NCBI GenBank assembly: GCA_035647175.1
Contig: DASRNX010000239.1
Span: 1-19,068 of the forward strand
Length of the DNA stretch: 19,068 bases
Reading direction: 5' to 3'
DNA from: UBA3941 sp035647175
GTDB lineage: Bacteria; Bacillota; Clostridia; Caldicoprobacterales; UBA3941
Made by a program: the position numbers and the translations under genes. Position 1 is the first letter of the stretch, and each line of letters starts with the position of its first letter. Below are positions 1-8,241 of the stretch, in pieces. The notes under the pieces are model-generated. The model saw nothing but the letters and a program-made list of their open reading frames with translations. It had not been told where the DNA came from and did no database searches.

Positions 1-2
1 CC

Positions 3-746
3 GTATTGGCGCTGAGCATGGTAGCATGCACATCCGGCGCATCCAAGAGTTCCAAAACCTTTACCGTGGGCTTTGATCAGGATTTCCCTCCAATGGGTTT
101 TGTCGGGGATGATGGGGAGTTCACCGGATTCGATCTGGAATTGGCAGCTGAAGTCGCGAAGCGGCTCAATATGGAGCTTAAGCTGCAACCGATTGCTTGG
201 GATGCGAAGGATGGAGAGCTATCATCTAAAAGTATTGATTGCATATGGAACGGTTTTACCATCAATGGAAGGGAAGACAAATATACATGGACCGAACCCT
301 ATCTGGAAAATAATCAGGTTTTCGTCGTTAGGTCAGATTCAGATATCGAATCCTTAGAGGATTTAGCGGATAAGGCTGTGGTGGTTCAAGTAGACTCCAG
401 CGCAGAGAAAGCCTTAGAAGGCGAGCCGGATTTAGTAGCAAGTTTTGGGGAATACACAGCAGCCGCCAACTACAATGTTGCACTCATGGATCTGGAGGCT
501 GGAGCAGTGGATGCCGTAGCTATGGATGAAGTCGTAGCCATCTATCAAAATGAAAAGAGGGGAGAAATATTTGCTATACTAGATGAAGTTCTGGCCCCTG
601 AAGAATACGGAGTAGGGTTTCTTTTAGGAAACGAGGAACTCAGGGACAAGGTTCAAGAGGCGTTGGAGGCTATGGCAGCTGACGGCACCATGGCAAAGAT
701 TTCGGAAAAATGGTTTGATGAGGATATCACAACAATCGGAAAATAG
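3..746 (+). CDS. Polar amino acid ABC transporter substrate-binding lipoprotein (5' end cut by window)
   Basis: Extracytoplasmic solute receptor of an amino acid importer, the PAAT/HAAT-type family 3 binding fold. The frame is open to the window edge, and the first visible residues are the end of a lipoprotein signal peptide. A lipobox-like Met-Val-Ala-Cys places the lipidated cysteine at codon 27-29, followed by a Ser/Gly/Lys linker. The mature part shows the family signatures FTVGFDQDFPPMGF, GFDLELAAEVAKRL, an IWNGFTIN core and AVAMDEVVAIY in lobe 2, and ends with the usual ISEKWFDED helix. About 238 mature residues is normal for the family. An in-frame TTG at 6 is not a credible start because it would leave too short a signal peptide. 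The permease and ATPase genes follow on the same strand. The ligand (cystine, glutamine or another polar amino acid) cannot be decided from sequence alone. Confidence 0.93.
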   Translation, partial: VLALSMVACTSGASKSSKTFTVGFDQDFPPMGFVGDDGEFTGFDLELAAEVAKRLNMELKLQPIAWDAKDGELSSKSIDCIWNGFTINGREDKYTWTEPYLENNQVFVVRSDSDIESLEDLADKAVVVQVDSSAEKALEGEPDLVASFGEYTAAANYNVALMDLEAGAVDAVAMDEVVAIYQNEKRGEIFAILDEVLAPEEYGVGFLLGNEELRDKVQEALEAMAADGTMAKISEKWFDEDITTIGK

Positions 747-830
747 GACAATTTCACCCTTCAATGATTTTATGGGTTAGATGATATAATTCATGCTATA
801 GTGAGAGGTCTTCTGCATAGCATACCCGGA

Positions 831-880
831 TGTTTTATGCCAAATGATTCCCTTTGGATTCATATGGCATAAAACATTTT
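831..880 (+). terminator. Long hairpin between binding protein and permease genes, probable (partial) terminator
   Basis: Arms 831-850 and 857-876 pair over 20 bp with two mismatches. The outer 12 bp (tgttttatgcca / tggcataaaaca) are perfect, the loop is 6 nt, and TTTT follows at 877-880. The stem is A/T-rich and the T run is short. It may therefore act as an attenuating or mRNA-stabilising hairpin that lets the binding protein be made in excess over the permease and ATPase. That role is inferred. Confidence 0.55.
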
Positions 881-998
881 CTATAACTTTACATTACATT
901 TAGAAAAATACATTGGGTGGGGATAAATATATTCCATATCATGAACAGGTAATCAAAAGCCCGTTAATGGCTATAGGAAAGCAAAGGTGGTATATTAA

Positions 999-1649
999 GT
1001 GGCATGGTCCGTAATGATATATAAGCTCAGTGAAGGCATGTTAGAGTCCATTAAGATATTTACCCTAACACTGTTGTTTTCGCTTCCCTTAGGCCTGTTT
1101 GTAGCCTTTGGACGGATGTCAAAGAATTGGATTTTAAAAAACTTTACCAAATTATATATTTCGATTATGCGGGGGACACCATTAATCCTCCAGCTGATGA
1201 TGATTTATTTTGGCCCGTTCTATATCTTTGGTATAAATCTACCTAGGGGATATCGGTTTTTCGCAGTTATCATAGGCTTTGTTATAAACTATGCCGCATA
1301 TTTTGCGGAAATCTATCGCGGTGGGATCGAATCAATAGCTATCGGTCAATACGAAGCCGCGAAGGTACTGGGATACAGCAGGGCACATACCTTTATTAAA
1401 ATAATTTTACCCCAGGTAATAAAACGGATTTTGCCGTCCATTACCAACGAGGTCATAACCCTCATTAAGGATACTTCACTGGCATTCGCTATTTCCCACT
1501 CTGAGATGTTCACAGTGGCAAAGGCAATCTCCGCGGCCCAGACAACCATGACACCTTTTCTGGTAGCCGGAATATTTTATTATGTATTCAATTTTATAGT
1601 GGCCTTTATGATGGAATGGCTAGAGGAAAAATTGGGCTATTATAGATAG
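999..1649 (+). CDS. Amino acid ABC transporter permease
   Basis: Integral membrane subunit of the polar amino acid importer, 216 aa, the typical size for HisM/GlnP-type permeases. Several hydrophobic segments are visible, at about residues 18-38, 63-80, 86-105, 160-175 and 185-206. The SIMRGTPLILQL signature of the PAAT permease family lies near residues 55-66. The EAA loop that docks on the ATPase (YEAAKVLGYSRAHTF) lies near 118-132, followed by IILPQVIKRILPSI. The GTG start has AAAGGTGG eight nt upstream. The gene is 10 nt from the ATPase gene and so co-transcribed with it. It is separated from the binding protein gene by 252 nt holding a hairpin. Confidence 0.95.
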   Translation: MAWSVMIYKLSEGMLESIKIFTLTLLFSLPLGLFVAFGRMSKNWILKNFTKLYISIMRGTPLILQLMMIYFGPFYIFGINLPRGYRFFAVIIGFVINYAAYFAEIYRGGIESIAIGQYEAAKVLGYSRAHTFIKIILPQVIKRILPSITNEVITLIKDTSLAFAISHSEMFTVAKAISAAQTTMTPFLVAGIFYYVFNFIVAFMMEWLEEKLGYYR

Positions 1650-1659
1650 GAGGGATAAA

Positions 1660-2424
1660 GTGAACCTATTGGAAATAAGGAATTTGAAAAAGAATTTCGA
1701 CGATCTCAAAGTTATCAGGGATATATCCATGGACGTGGGTAAAGGGCAAGTCGTAGGCATTATCGGACCTTCGGGATCTGGAAAATCGACCCTCCTAAGA
1801 TGTGCGACGCTGCTGGAAACAATAGATTCTGGGGATCTTATATATATGGGGGAAAATGCCGCCACTACCAACGCAAATGGAGGGGCTGACTATGCCCCGA
1901 AAGCAGAGCTGAAAAGGATTCAGAGTTATTTTGGATTGGTCTTTCAAAACTTTAATCTATTCCCCCACTACTCGGTTATTAAAAACGTAACGGATGCGCT
2001 GGTTACCGTACAAAGGAAATCCAAAGGGGAAGCCTTGGAAATAGGCAGGGAATTTTTAAACAAGATGGGGTTATCCGACAAGGAGGAAGCCTATCCATGG
2101 CAACTATCCGGCGGGCAACAGCAACGGGTATCCATAGCCAGGGCATTGGCGCTTAACCCCCAAGTACTATTCTTTGACGAACCTACCTCTGCTCTTGACC
2201 CGGAACTTACGGGCGAAATACTGAGGGTAATAAGGGATTTGGCAGCGGAGAATATGACCATGGTAATAGTTACCCACGAGATGGCCTTCGCTAGGGATGT
2301 AGCGGATCATATTATCTTCATGGATGAAGGGGTTATTGTCGAAGAGGGAGCGCCCGAAAACATTATAAATAATCCCCAAAATGAAAGGACCCAGGCATTT
2401 TTAAACAGGGTCTCAATTATGTAG
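1660..2424 (+). CDS. Amino acid ABC transporter ATP-binding protein
   Basis: ATPase of the GlnQ/HisP type that powers the adjacent permease at the cytoplasmic face; 254 aa. Walker A GPSGSGKST at 36-44, Q-loop Gln near 96 (VFQNFNLFPH), ABC signature LSGGQQQR at 149-156, Walker B VLFFDEP at 169-175, D-loop SALD and switch His near 206 (VTHEM). A short insertion around residues 62-85 (Asn/Ala/Gly-rich) lies between the Walker A and Q-loop regions, where GlnQ proteins are shorter; several Clostridial paralogues carry a similar insert. The GTG start is preceded by AGGAGGGA five nt upstream. No convincing terminator was seen after the gene. Confidence 0.96.
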   Translation: MNLLEIRNLKKNFDDLKVIRDISMDVGKGQVVGIIGPSGSGKSTLLRCATLLETIDSGDLIYMGENAATTNANGGADYAPKAELKRIQSYFGLVFQNFNLFPHYSVIKNVTDALVTVQRKSKGEALEIGREFLNKMGLSDKEEAYPWQLSGGQQQRVSIARALALNPQVLFFDEPTSALDPELTGEILRVIRDLAAENMTMVIVTHEMAFARDVADHIIFMDEGVIVEEGAPENIINNPQNERTQAFLNRVSIM

Positions 2425-2517
2425 CGTTTCAGATTATATTCTATCCATGGACATTTTCATCAATAATTCATATAATATGGGTTAGATAGCCCTTGGCTTT
2501 GAATCAATGCCTTCATC

Positions 2518-2666
2518 TGTTATAACGAGTCGGTAAGATGTCTCCCGCTTCTATAAGCGGCGAGTTCCCATTAGTAAAACAGGCGGTGGATATAAATCAC
2601 CCGCCTCGTTGAAACCTGTGTGTTGCAATTGCTAATGCAATTGCTTCCGATGTTATAACGAGTCGG
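2518..2666. other. Structured element bounded by 16-bp direct repeats (possible ncRNA or mobile-element remnant)
   Basis: The 293-nt gap after the ABC ATPase gene has no credible ORF. The 16-mer tgttataacgagtcgg occurs at 2518-2533 and again at 2651-2666. Between the copies are three hairpins: ccgctt/aagcgg (2545-2560), aggcgg/ccgcct with a bulged extension (2581-2606), and a perfect 8-bp gcaattgc/gcaattgc stem with a TAAT loop (2625-2644). A TTGAAT-N16-TATAAC promoter-like pair with an extended TG motif (2499-2526) could start transcription inside copy 1. The layout suggests a small folded RNA or a non-autonomous end, for example of an IS200/IS605 or HEARO-like element. I cannot confirm the family, and no transposase lies nearby. 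Confidence 0.4.
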
Positions 2667-2717
2667 CCCGCATTATATGAAAAATAGCTTTGTAAAGGCA
2701 AGAAAGGATGATGCCAA

Positions 2718-3404
2718 ATGTCTATAATGGGAAATCTGTATGGTTTTTTTGGATATTATAACCACAGTAGGGGCAAATATAAGAAAGCCTTAGATATGTA
2801 CGAAAGATCTGAAAAATTGGGGATAGACAGACCAAACTATCTGCTATCCTATGGGGTCTTAATGCTTCGGGAAGGAAACTTTGCGAAGGCAAAAGAATTG
2901 TTCAGTACAGTCTTAACGGACTTACCTGCAAAAGAAGAGCATAAAACCATGGCCAAGATGAATATTAGTCTAGCCTATTGGAAATTAGGGGACATTGATG
3001 TGGCCGTGGAAATGCTTGAGGAAGTACATAGGAAACATCGCAGCGGGAAGGTGTATGGCACCTTGGGTTATCTGCTTATTCAGAAAGGGGATTTGGAGAG
3101 GGCCCTCGAATACAATCTAGAAGCTTTGGATTACGATGAAGATGATCCGGTCATTTTGGATAACCTTGGCCAAATTTACTACAAGATGGGACAAGTAAAT
3201 AAAGCCAAGGATTTCTTTGAAAGGGCCGAAGAGGAAAAGGATGATCAAGCAGTAACCCTATATTATCTTGGGATCATCTACTCCCGGGAAGGGAGCACGG
3301 AAAAGGCGAGGGAAAAGCTGAACAAGGCTCTTACTTGTAACATTACGCCGCTGAGTGCCATAACCCATGGAGATATAGAGAAAGCCCTAGGGGATTTGGA
3401 TTGA
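2718..3404 (+). CDS. Tetratricopeptide (TPR) repeat protein
   Basis: A 228-aa soluble protein made almost entirely of TPR helical pairs, so probably a protein-protein interaction scaffold. No catalytic domain, signal peptide or membrane helix is visible. Repeat-like units begin near residues 12 (YNHSRGKYKKALDMYERS), 46 (MLREGNFAKAKELFSTVL), 84 (YWKLGDIDVAVEMLEEV), 115 (LIQKGDLERALEYNLEAL), 149 (YYKMGQVNKAKDFFERA) and 183 (YSREGSTEKAREKLNKAL). The ATG start has AAAGGATG seven nt upstream. Its 3' end overlaps the converging PBP gene by 18 nt, so the two transcripts are complementary there. The partner and pathway cannot be told from sequence. Confidence 0.88.
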   Translation: MSIMGNLYGFFGYYNHSRGKYKKALDMYERSEKLGIDRPNYLLSYGVLMLREGNFAKAKELFSTVLTDLPAKEEHKTMAKMNISLAYWKLGDIDVAVEMLEEVHRKHRSGKVYGTLGYLLIQKGDLERALEYNLEALDYDEDDPVILDNLGQIYYKMGQVNKAKDFFERAEEEKDDQAVTLYYLGIIYSREGSTEKAREKLNKALTCNITPLSAITHGDIEKALGDLD

Positions 3405-5888
3405 TATTATATCGTCTTCCTGTGTTTGTATGTCTTGCTCCATATCCTTATCCTGTTCTCTGTCATTGGGATTAGTATTGTCCCTTGGGGGGACCGTGAG
3501 GGTCAGTACAGGTGTAGGCAGGCTTTGCACCGGCATTTCATCCATGGTAATTTCGGGGTGTAACGCCACTACGTAGTAGCTATAGGTCTCACCTGGATTG
3601 ACTGATTTGTCTGTCCACTGGAGTCTTGATTGATTCCCCTGCTCTATGCGCCTGACGGGTGCGGCCCCCGTTCTGCCAGTGGATTTGTATATATCATACA
3701 CTGCGAAGGCTTGGGTTGTTGAAAAGGATATGGTTGGCAAGCCCCTTGGTGTAAGGGTTATTTCAAAATCCTTCGGTGGGTCAGGAACAACCCAATAATC
3801 GGTTTCTTGGCGGGGGACATTGCCGCGAGTGAAATACTCCAGGATTATTTGGTCTTGGGGGGTAAGGGGGGATGCCAACAAAGCCTGATGGCGTTCTTTT
3901 AATGCCTTAGCATCCAATTCCACTTCCAATACATTTAGGGGTCTCTCGAAACTTTTTATTCCTTGGTTAGCGTAGATATGCCGTATTATTTCCCCCGAAA
4001 TATCAGCCGTGAAGGAGCCCCCCACAGCAGTTGCGGGTAAATAGTTTTGAGAGTTGGTTTCATCGAATCCCAACCACACCGCTAGTACGTAATCGGGGTT
4101 GTAGACCGCAATCCAAGTGTCCTTAGTACCGTTAATCCCCCTAAACTCCTGTATGTCGGGGAGCTGCACGGTTCCAGTTTTTGCAGCTAGTGGGATACCT
4201 AGGGATTTCAGCCTAGCGGCTGTTCCCCCTTGCCATTCAATGGAGGATTGTAACATATTGTTTATTATAAAAGTCGTCTCTTCGGAGACGTATTGTGTTT
4301 TATGGGGGTTAAATTCATAAACAACCAGCCCCTTTGGATCTTCGATTCTGCGAATTGTTGTGTGCTCCTTATACTTCCCCTTATCTGCAAACGCCATATA
4401 GGCCCTAGCCAATTCCATAGGGCTTATGCCGTAATGAAAGCCGCCAAGGGCGACGGATAGATTTTGGTCTTCGTCGGCGAAGGGTATACCCAATCCCTTG
4501 GCAAAGGATATACCGTTCCTAATACCGATATCATGAAGCACCTTTACAGCTGGAATATTGATTGAGCTAGCTATGGCCTCCCGTAGGGTTACCCAACCGC
4601 GGGTCTTACCCCCATAATTGGATGGGGAATAGTTGTCGATTGTAACTGGGGTGTCTTCAATAAAGGTTGCGGCAGTGTATCCAAAATTCTCGATAGCGGG
4701 GGCGTATACAACCAAGGGCTTGATGACGGAGCCCGGTTGACGCCTGGCCTGAGTTGCCCTATTGAAAGCTTTGCGTATGGATTTGTCATCTGACCTTCCC
4801 CCAATAATGGCCCGCACTTCTCCTGTAGAGCTATTGAGCACCACCATAGCACCTTGGCAGCTCTCCCCGCTTACGGGGCTTTTTGGGAAAAATTCATCCC
4901 TATGGAAAATTGCCTCGGCAAATTCCTGAAGATCCCTATCGAGGGTGGTATATATCTTATATCCATTGGTAAATAGGGTTTCTTCCTTAACTTTTAAAAG
5001 ATCCGCTGCCTCTTTCAATACCATATCCATGAAGTAGCTATGGACATAACCTATGGGCGGCGTTTCCACCAATTCTATGGGCTCTTCCTTGGCGTTTTTA
5101 CCTTCGTTATCGGTGAGGTAGCCATTTTTCACCATAAGATCCAGCACCAGATCCTTTCTCTTTAGGGAGTTGGCCCGATCTATTAGGGGCGAATAACGTC
5201 CCGGGTTCTTTATAATGCCTGCCAGCATTGCCCCCTCCGATATCGTTATATCCTTTACAGACTTTCCAAAATATCTATTGGATGCTGTTTCAACACCATA
5301 GGTTCCCTTACCAAAATAGATCAGGTTCAGATAGGTTTGTAGAATTTGCTCCTTCGAATACTGCTTCTCCAATTGGTAAGCCAGATATATTTCCTGTATT
5401 TTTCTGCTCATTACCTTCTTTTGCGATAAAAAGGCATTACGAACCACCTGTTGAGTTATTGTACCCCCGCCTTGCACATATGCTCTGGCTTTTATGTTAT
5501 GCCATAGCGAGGAAGCGAGACGTTTTATATCGAAGCCCGGATGTGTATAGAAACGGATATCCTCGGTAGCGATAAAGGCATCTTGCACATGTTTGGGTAT
5601 ATCCGACAGGGACACCTTAATTCGGTTTTCACTTCCATGGATATTGGTAATCCTTTCATCTTGATAATCGTAGATAAAAGACGATTCTTGGATATTCTCC
5701 AACTTCCCTATATCCAACTCCTTCCAGGAATTTATAGTCATACCCATGACAAAGGCCGCAATTGTAAGGAGGACAGCCAAGCCTATAAGCGGAATAGCTA
5801 TAATGATTCTCATGGCTCTCTTCAATCTATTTGGTCTGTTATTGCTCCGTTTGTCAAGGCGTGTTGGTATCGGGCCCTTCTGTTCCAT
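3387..5888 (-). CDS. Class A penicillin-binding protein (PBP1A-type transglycosylase/transpeptidase)
   Basis: Bifunctional peptidoglycan synthase anchored in the membrane with its catalytic domains outside; 833 aa from the chosen start. One membrane helix lies at about 27-49. The GT51 glycosyltransferase has ATED with Glu109, GGGTITQQ (140-147) and RKIQEIYLAYQLEK (162-175). The transpeptidase has SVIK with nucleophile Ser387, SIN at 442-444 and KTGT at 570-573. A fibronectin-III-like segment (from PDPPKDFEITL onward) and a charged tail follow. I chose the ATG at 5886-5888 because AGGGGG lies seven nt upstream. A longer in-frame ATG at 5948 would overlap the promoter and adds no homologous sequence. 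All catalytic motifs are intact. It is divergent from ftsH. A role in sporulation or vegetative wall growth is undetermined. Confidence 0.95.
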   Translation of the reverse strand: MEQKGPIPTRLDKRSNNRPNRLKRAMRIIIAIPLIGLAVLLTIAAFVMGMTINSWKELDIGKLENIQESSFIYDYQDERITNIHGSENRIKVSLSDIPKHVQDAFIATEDIRFYTHPGFDIKRLASSLWHNIKARAYVQGGGTITQQVVRNAFLSQKKVMSRKIQEIYLAYQLEKQYSKEQILQTYLNLIYFGKGTYGVETASNRYFGKSVKDITISEGAMLAGIIKNPGRYSPLIDRANSLKRKDLVLDLMVKNGYLTDNEGKNAKEEPIELVETPPIGYVHSYFMDMVLKEAADLLKVKEETLFTNGYKIYTTLDRDLQEFAEAIFHRDEFFPKSPVSGESCQGAMVVLNSSTGEVRAIIGGRSDDKSIRKAFNRATQARRQPGSVIKPLVVYAPAIENFGYTAATFIEDTPVTIDNYSPSNYGGKTRGWVTLREAIASSINIPAVKVLHDIGIRNGISFAKGLGIPFADEDQNLSVALGGFHYGISPMELARAYMAFADKGKYKEHTTIRRIEDPKGLVVYEFNPHKTQYVSEETTFIINNMLQSSIEWQGGTAARLKSLGIPLAAKTGTVQLPDIQEFRGINGTKDTWIAVYNPDYVLAVWLGFDETNSQNYLPATAVGGSFTADISGEIIRHIYANQGIKSFERPLNVLEVELDAKALKERHQALLASPLTPQDQIILEYFTRGNVPRQETDYWVVPDPPKDFEITLTPRGLPTISFSTTQAFAVYDIYKSTGRTGAAPVRRIEQGNQSRLQWTDKSVNPGETYSYYVVALHPEITMDEMPVQSLPTPVLTLTVPPRDNTNPNDREQDKDMEQDIQTQEDDIISIQIP

Positions 5889-5950
5889 ATGTATTCCCCC
5901 TAAGATCATGTAATTGAAGATATTAGCACTTAAAGCTATTATTCCCACAA

Positions 5951-5978
5951 TTTATATGTATAAACCATAACCTGCCAA
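5951..5978 (-). promoter_or_regulatory. Sigma-A-type promoter of the class A PBP gene
   Basis: Read on the minus strand: TTGGCA (plus positions 5973-5978), 16-nt spacer, TATAAA (5951-5956). Each hexamer matches the consensus at five of six positions. Transcription would begin near 5944, giving a leader of about 55 nt to the ATG at 5888. The left arm of an inverted repeat (5965-5973) overlaps its -35 region and spacer. Confidence 0.6.
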
Positions 5979-6026
5979 GTATTTTAAGCCCAGATTATCC
6001 ATAGGCATTAGGTTATGGGTATACCC
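5965..6026. repeat. Inverted repeat and palindrome in the PBP/ftsH divergent region, possible operator
   Basis: Perfect 9-bp inverted repeat ccataacct (5965-5973) / aggttatgg (6010-6018), with a 36-nt gap. The right arm runs into the perfect 10-bp palindrome gggtataccc (6017-6026). The left arm overlaps the PBP promoter. The 435-nt divergent region holds two promoters and no other gene that I can support. Operator function is inference. Confidence 0.35.
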
Positions 6027-6069
6027 TGTCTTAAAGACCCAGCCTAAACATCCTTGGCACACTATTCCA

Positions 6070-6098
6070 TGGACAATAGACCGGGGGTTTTGTATAAT
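6070..6098 (+). promoter_or_regulatory. Sigma-A-type promoter upstream of ftsH
   Basis: TGGACA at 6070-6075, 17-nt spacer, consensus TATAAT at 6093-6098. It would start transcription near 6105 and give a leader of about 220 nt before the chosen GTG at 6324. The leader contains a gggcattccc...gggtgtattg region that could fold weakly, but no known riboswitch class is recognised in it. Confidence 0.6.
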
Positions 6099-6323
6099 AG
6101 TATAGTAGTGAAGTATTATGTAAACTAAAATTGATAAAAATAATTAAAATTGTTCTGTTGGTGGGCATTCCCTTATACCCGATAAAACAATATTGGGTGT
6201 ATTGTGGCAATGCTTTTGTAGGCGTTTACTATTTTGATATTAGAGTAATAGAAAATGTTCTATGTTTTATGGATCCAGATGAAATCCAATGACGAAGGGC
6301 ATGCAAGTAGGGGGAGCGAAATA

Positions 6324-8078
6324 GTGAGTAAAAAGCATAGAATAGTCATTGCTATAGTTGCGGCTTTACTTTTATTTGCAACATATGGGGTATGGCAGAA
6401 TAGAAGGCCAACCCCTAAAAAGATATCCTATAACGAATTTTTACATGAAGTAAAGGCTAAGCGTGTTGAAAAGGTATTCCTCAATGGTGGGGCATCCATA
6501 CGTGGAACCTTCAAAGGTGATATTAAATTTATAACAGATAATCCTAGGAAAGAGGGCTTAAAGGAAGAACTGTTAAGAGAAGATATTATAGTAGACGAGA
6601 TGGAGGGGCGGGAAGTTATAAATCAAATACTCGGCTATGCTGTCATGGCGGGATTATTGATTTTTAGCATGGTGTATATTACAAAGAAGGCTCCACAGAC
6701 CAAAGGAAGGACTTCCAAGGTCTCGGGAATGAACATAAAACCAGAGGAATCCGTTAAAGTAAAATTTTCCAATATAGCCGGCAATGAGGAGGCGCTCCAT
6801 AGCGTTGAGGAATTGATCGATTTTATTAACAATCCCGGGAAGTACTCCCAATATGGGGCCAGGCTCCCAAGGGGCGTAATTCTGTACGGCCCACCTGGTA
6901 CTGGAAAGACTCTCCTGGCTAAAGCCATAGCCGGAGAAGCAGGAGTCCCGTTTTATGCTGTATCGGGATCAGATTTTGTTCAAGTCTATGTAGGGGTAGG
7001 AGCCTCTAGAATCAGAGAATTGTTTAAGATGGCCAGGCAGGTGGGGAAATGTGTTATTTTTATTGATGAAATTGATGCTCTGGGCAAAAAGAGAGACGGG
7101 GGCTTAGAGGGCGGTGGAAACGATGAAAGGGACCAAACCTTAAATGCCCTCTTAGCAGAGATGTCGGGCTTTAATGAAAATGAAGGAATAGTCGTAGTAG
7201 CAGCTACCAATCGTTTGGATACTTTGGATGAGGCGCTTCTAAGGCCCGGGAGGTTTGATCGACATATAGAGATAGGTTTACCCGATGTGAAGGCCAGACT
7301 AAAGATTCTAGGCCTTCATAGTAGGAATAAACCCATCGGTGATGAAGTGAATTTAGAAAAGCTAGCCCAGCAAACCGTTTACTTTAGTGGCGCACAGCTG
7401 GAAAACCTCATGAACGAGGCTGCAATTCTGGCTGCAAAAAAGGGTAATGGCGTGATAGAGCATGAGGATATAGAAGTGGCCTTTTATACCGTAGTAGCCG
7501 GGTTTGAAAAAAAGGACAGAAGCTCCATATCCGAAATTGATAGGAAAATTACAGCCTATCATGAATCAGGGCACGCACTTATTACAAAGTTGGTTGCACC
7601 GGAAAACAGGGTATCCAAGGTTACCATAATACCCAGCACAAAGGGGGCCGGGGGCTTCAGTATGAATATCCCTCCGGATCGCATGTATTCTAAAAAAAGG
7701 GATATGGAAAACAACATAAAGATCATGCTGGCAGGACGATGCGCGGAGGAAATCATATTCGGGAAGGAAAATATAACTACCGGTGCCTCAAACGATTTGG
7801 AAAAAGCGACTAAGGTTCTTGTAGATATGGTTAGAAGATTCGGTATGACGGATAGTTCCGGGTTGTTAAACTATGACGTTCTCTACGAAAACGGTATAAG
7901 GGATGTTCAAGATAATTTCCTCGATGAGGCTAAGGATATTCTAGACAACCTTTACTCAGGGGTCAGGGATCTGCTTATGGAGCATAAGCCCCTGCTAGAG
8001 GCCATAGCCCTAAAGCTTCTGGAAGAGGAAACCCTAGAGGAAGAACAGCTGGATTATTTAGTGCAGAAGGCGGGGTAG
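6324..8078 (+). CDS. ftsH: ATP-dependent zinc metalloprotease, FtsH family
   Basis: Membrane-bound AAA+ protease that extracts and degrades membrane and short-lived cytoplasmic proteins; 584 aa. Membrane helices at about 5-24 and 103-119 frame a short extracytoplasmic domain. AAA module: Walker A GPPGTGKT (189-196), Walker B VIFIDEIDA (244-252) and second region of homology ATNRLDTLDEALLRPGRFDR (294-313). Peptidase: HESGH zinc site (His413, Glu414, His417) with third ligand Asp491 in SNDLEKAT. The usual pore Phe in (M)FVGVGA is Tyr222 (VYVGVGA). I chose GTG 6324 because AGGGGGAG lies seven nt upstream and it puts the first helix at the N-terminus; the in-frame ATG at 6255 has no ribosome site. 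The C-terminus diverges from the classical FtsH, so this may be a paralogue; another ftsH could exist elsewhere in the genome. Confidence 0.93.
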   Translation: MSKKHRIVIAIVAALLLFATYGVWQNRRPTPKKISYNEFLHEVKAKRVEKVFLNGGASIRGTFKGDIKFITDNPRKEGLKEELLREDIIVDEMEGREVINQILGYAVMAGLLIFSMVYITKKAPQTKGRTSKVSGMNIKPEESVKVKFSNIAGNEEALHSVEELIDFINNPGKYSQYGARLPRGVILYGPPGTGKTLLAKAIAGEAGVPFYAVSGSDFVQVYVGVGASRIRELFKMARQVGKCVIFIDEIDALGKKRDGGLEGGGNDERDQTLNALLAEMSGFNENEGIVVVAATNRLDTLDEALLRPGRFDRHIEIGLPDVKARLKILGLHSRNKPIGDEVNLEKLAQQTVYFSGAQLENLMNEAAILAAKKGNGVIEHEDIEVAFYTVVAGFEKKDRSSISEIDRKITAYHESGHALITKLVAPENRVSKVTIIPSTKGAGGFSMNIPPDRMYSKKRDMENNIKIMLAGRCAEEIIFGKENITTGASNDLEKATKVLVDMVRRFGMTDSSGLLNYDVLYENGIRDVQDNFLDEAKDILDNLYSGVRDLLMEHKPLLEAIALKLLEEETLEEEQLDYLVQKAG

Positions 8079-8241
8079 ACCTTTAAGATATCTCGTCTGC
8101 AGAGAATAATATTCTATGTCAACCCATTATAATATAAGATAGCACCTGATCTTATGGCGAATAAAGGGGCTCTGGAGATTATTAATTAAAACAAGATCTG
8201 TTGGGGATAATAATGCCATAATTTGAAAGCAGGTGCTTTAT

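Noticed and set aside
4589..4852. 87-aa minus-strand ORF
   Set aside because: It is in another frame inside the PBP gene on the same strand, with no ribosome site and no recognisable protein.
5889..5948. Upstream in-frame ATG extending the smaller PBP by 20 residues
   Set aside because: The start lies at the predicted transcription start and lacks a ribosome site; AGGGGG precedes the ATG at 5888.
6255..6323. Upstream in-frame ATG adding 23 residues to FtsH
   Set aside because: No ribosome binding site before it; the GTG at 6324 has AGGGGGAG at ideal spacing and begins with the typical FtsH N-terminal helix.
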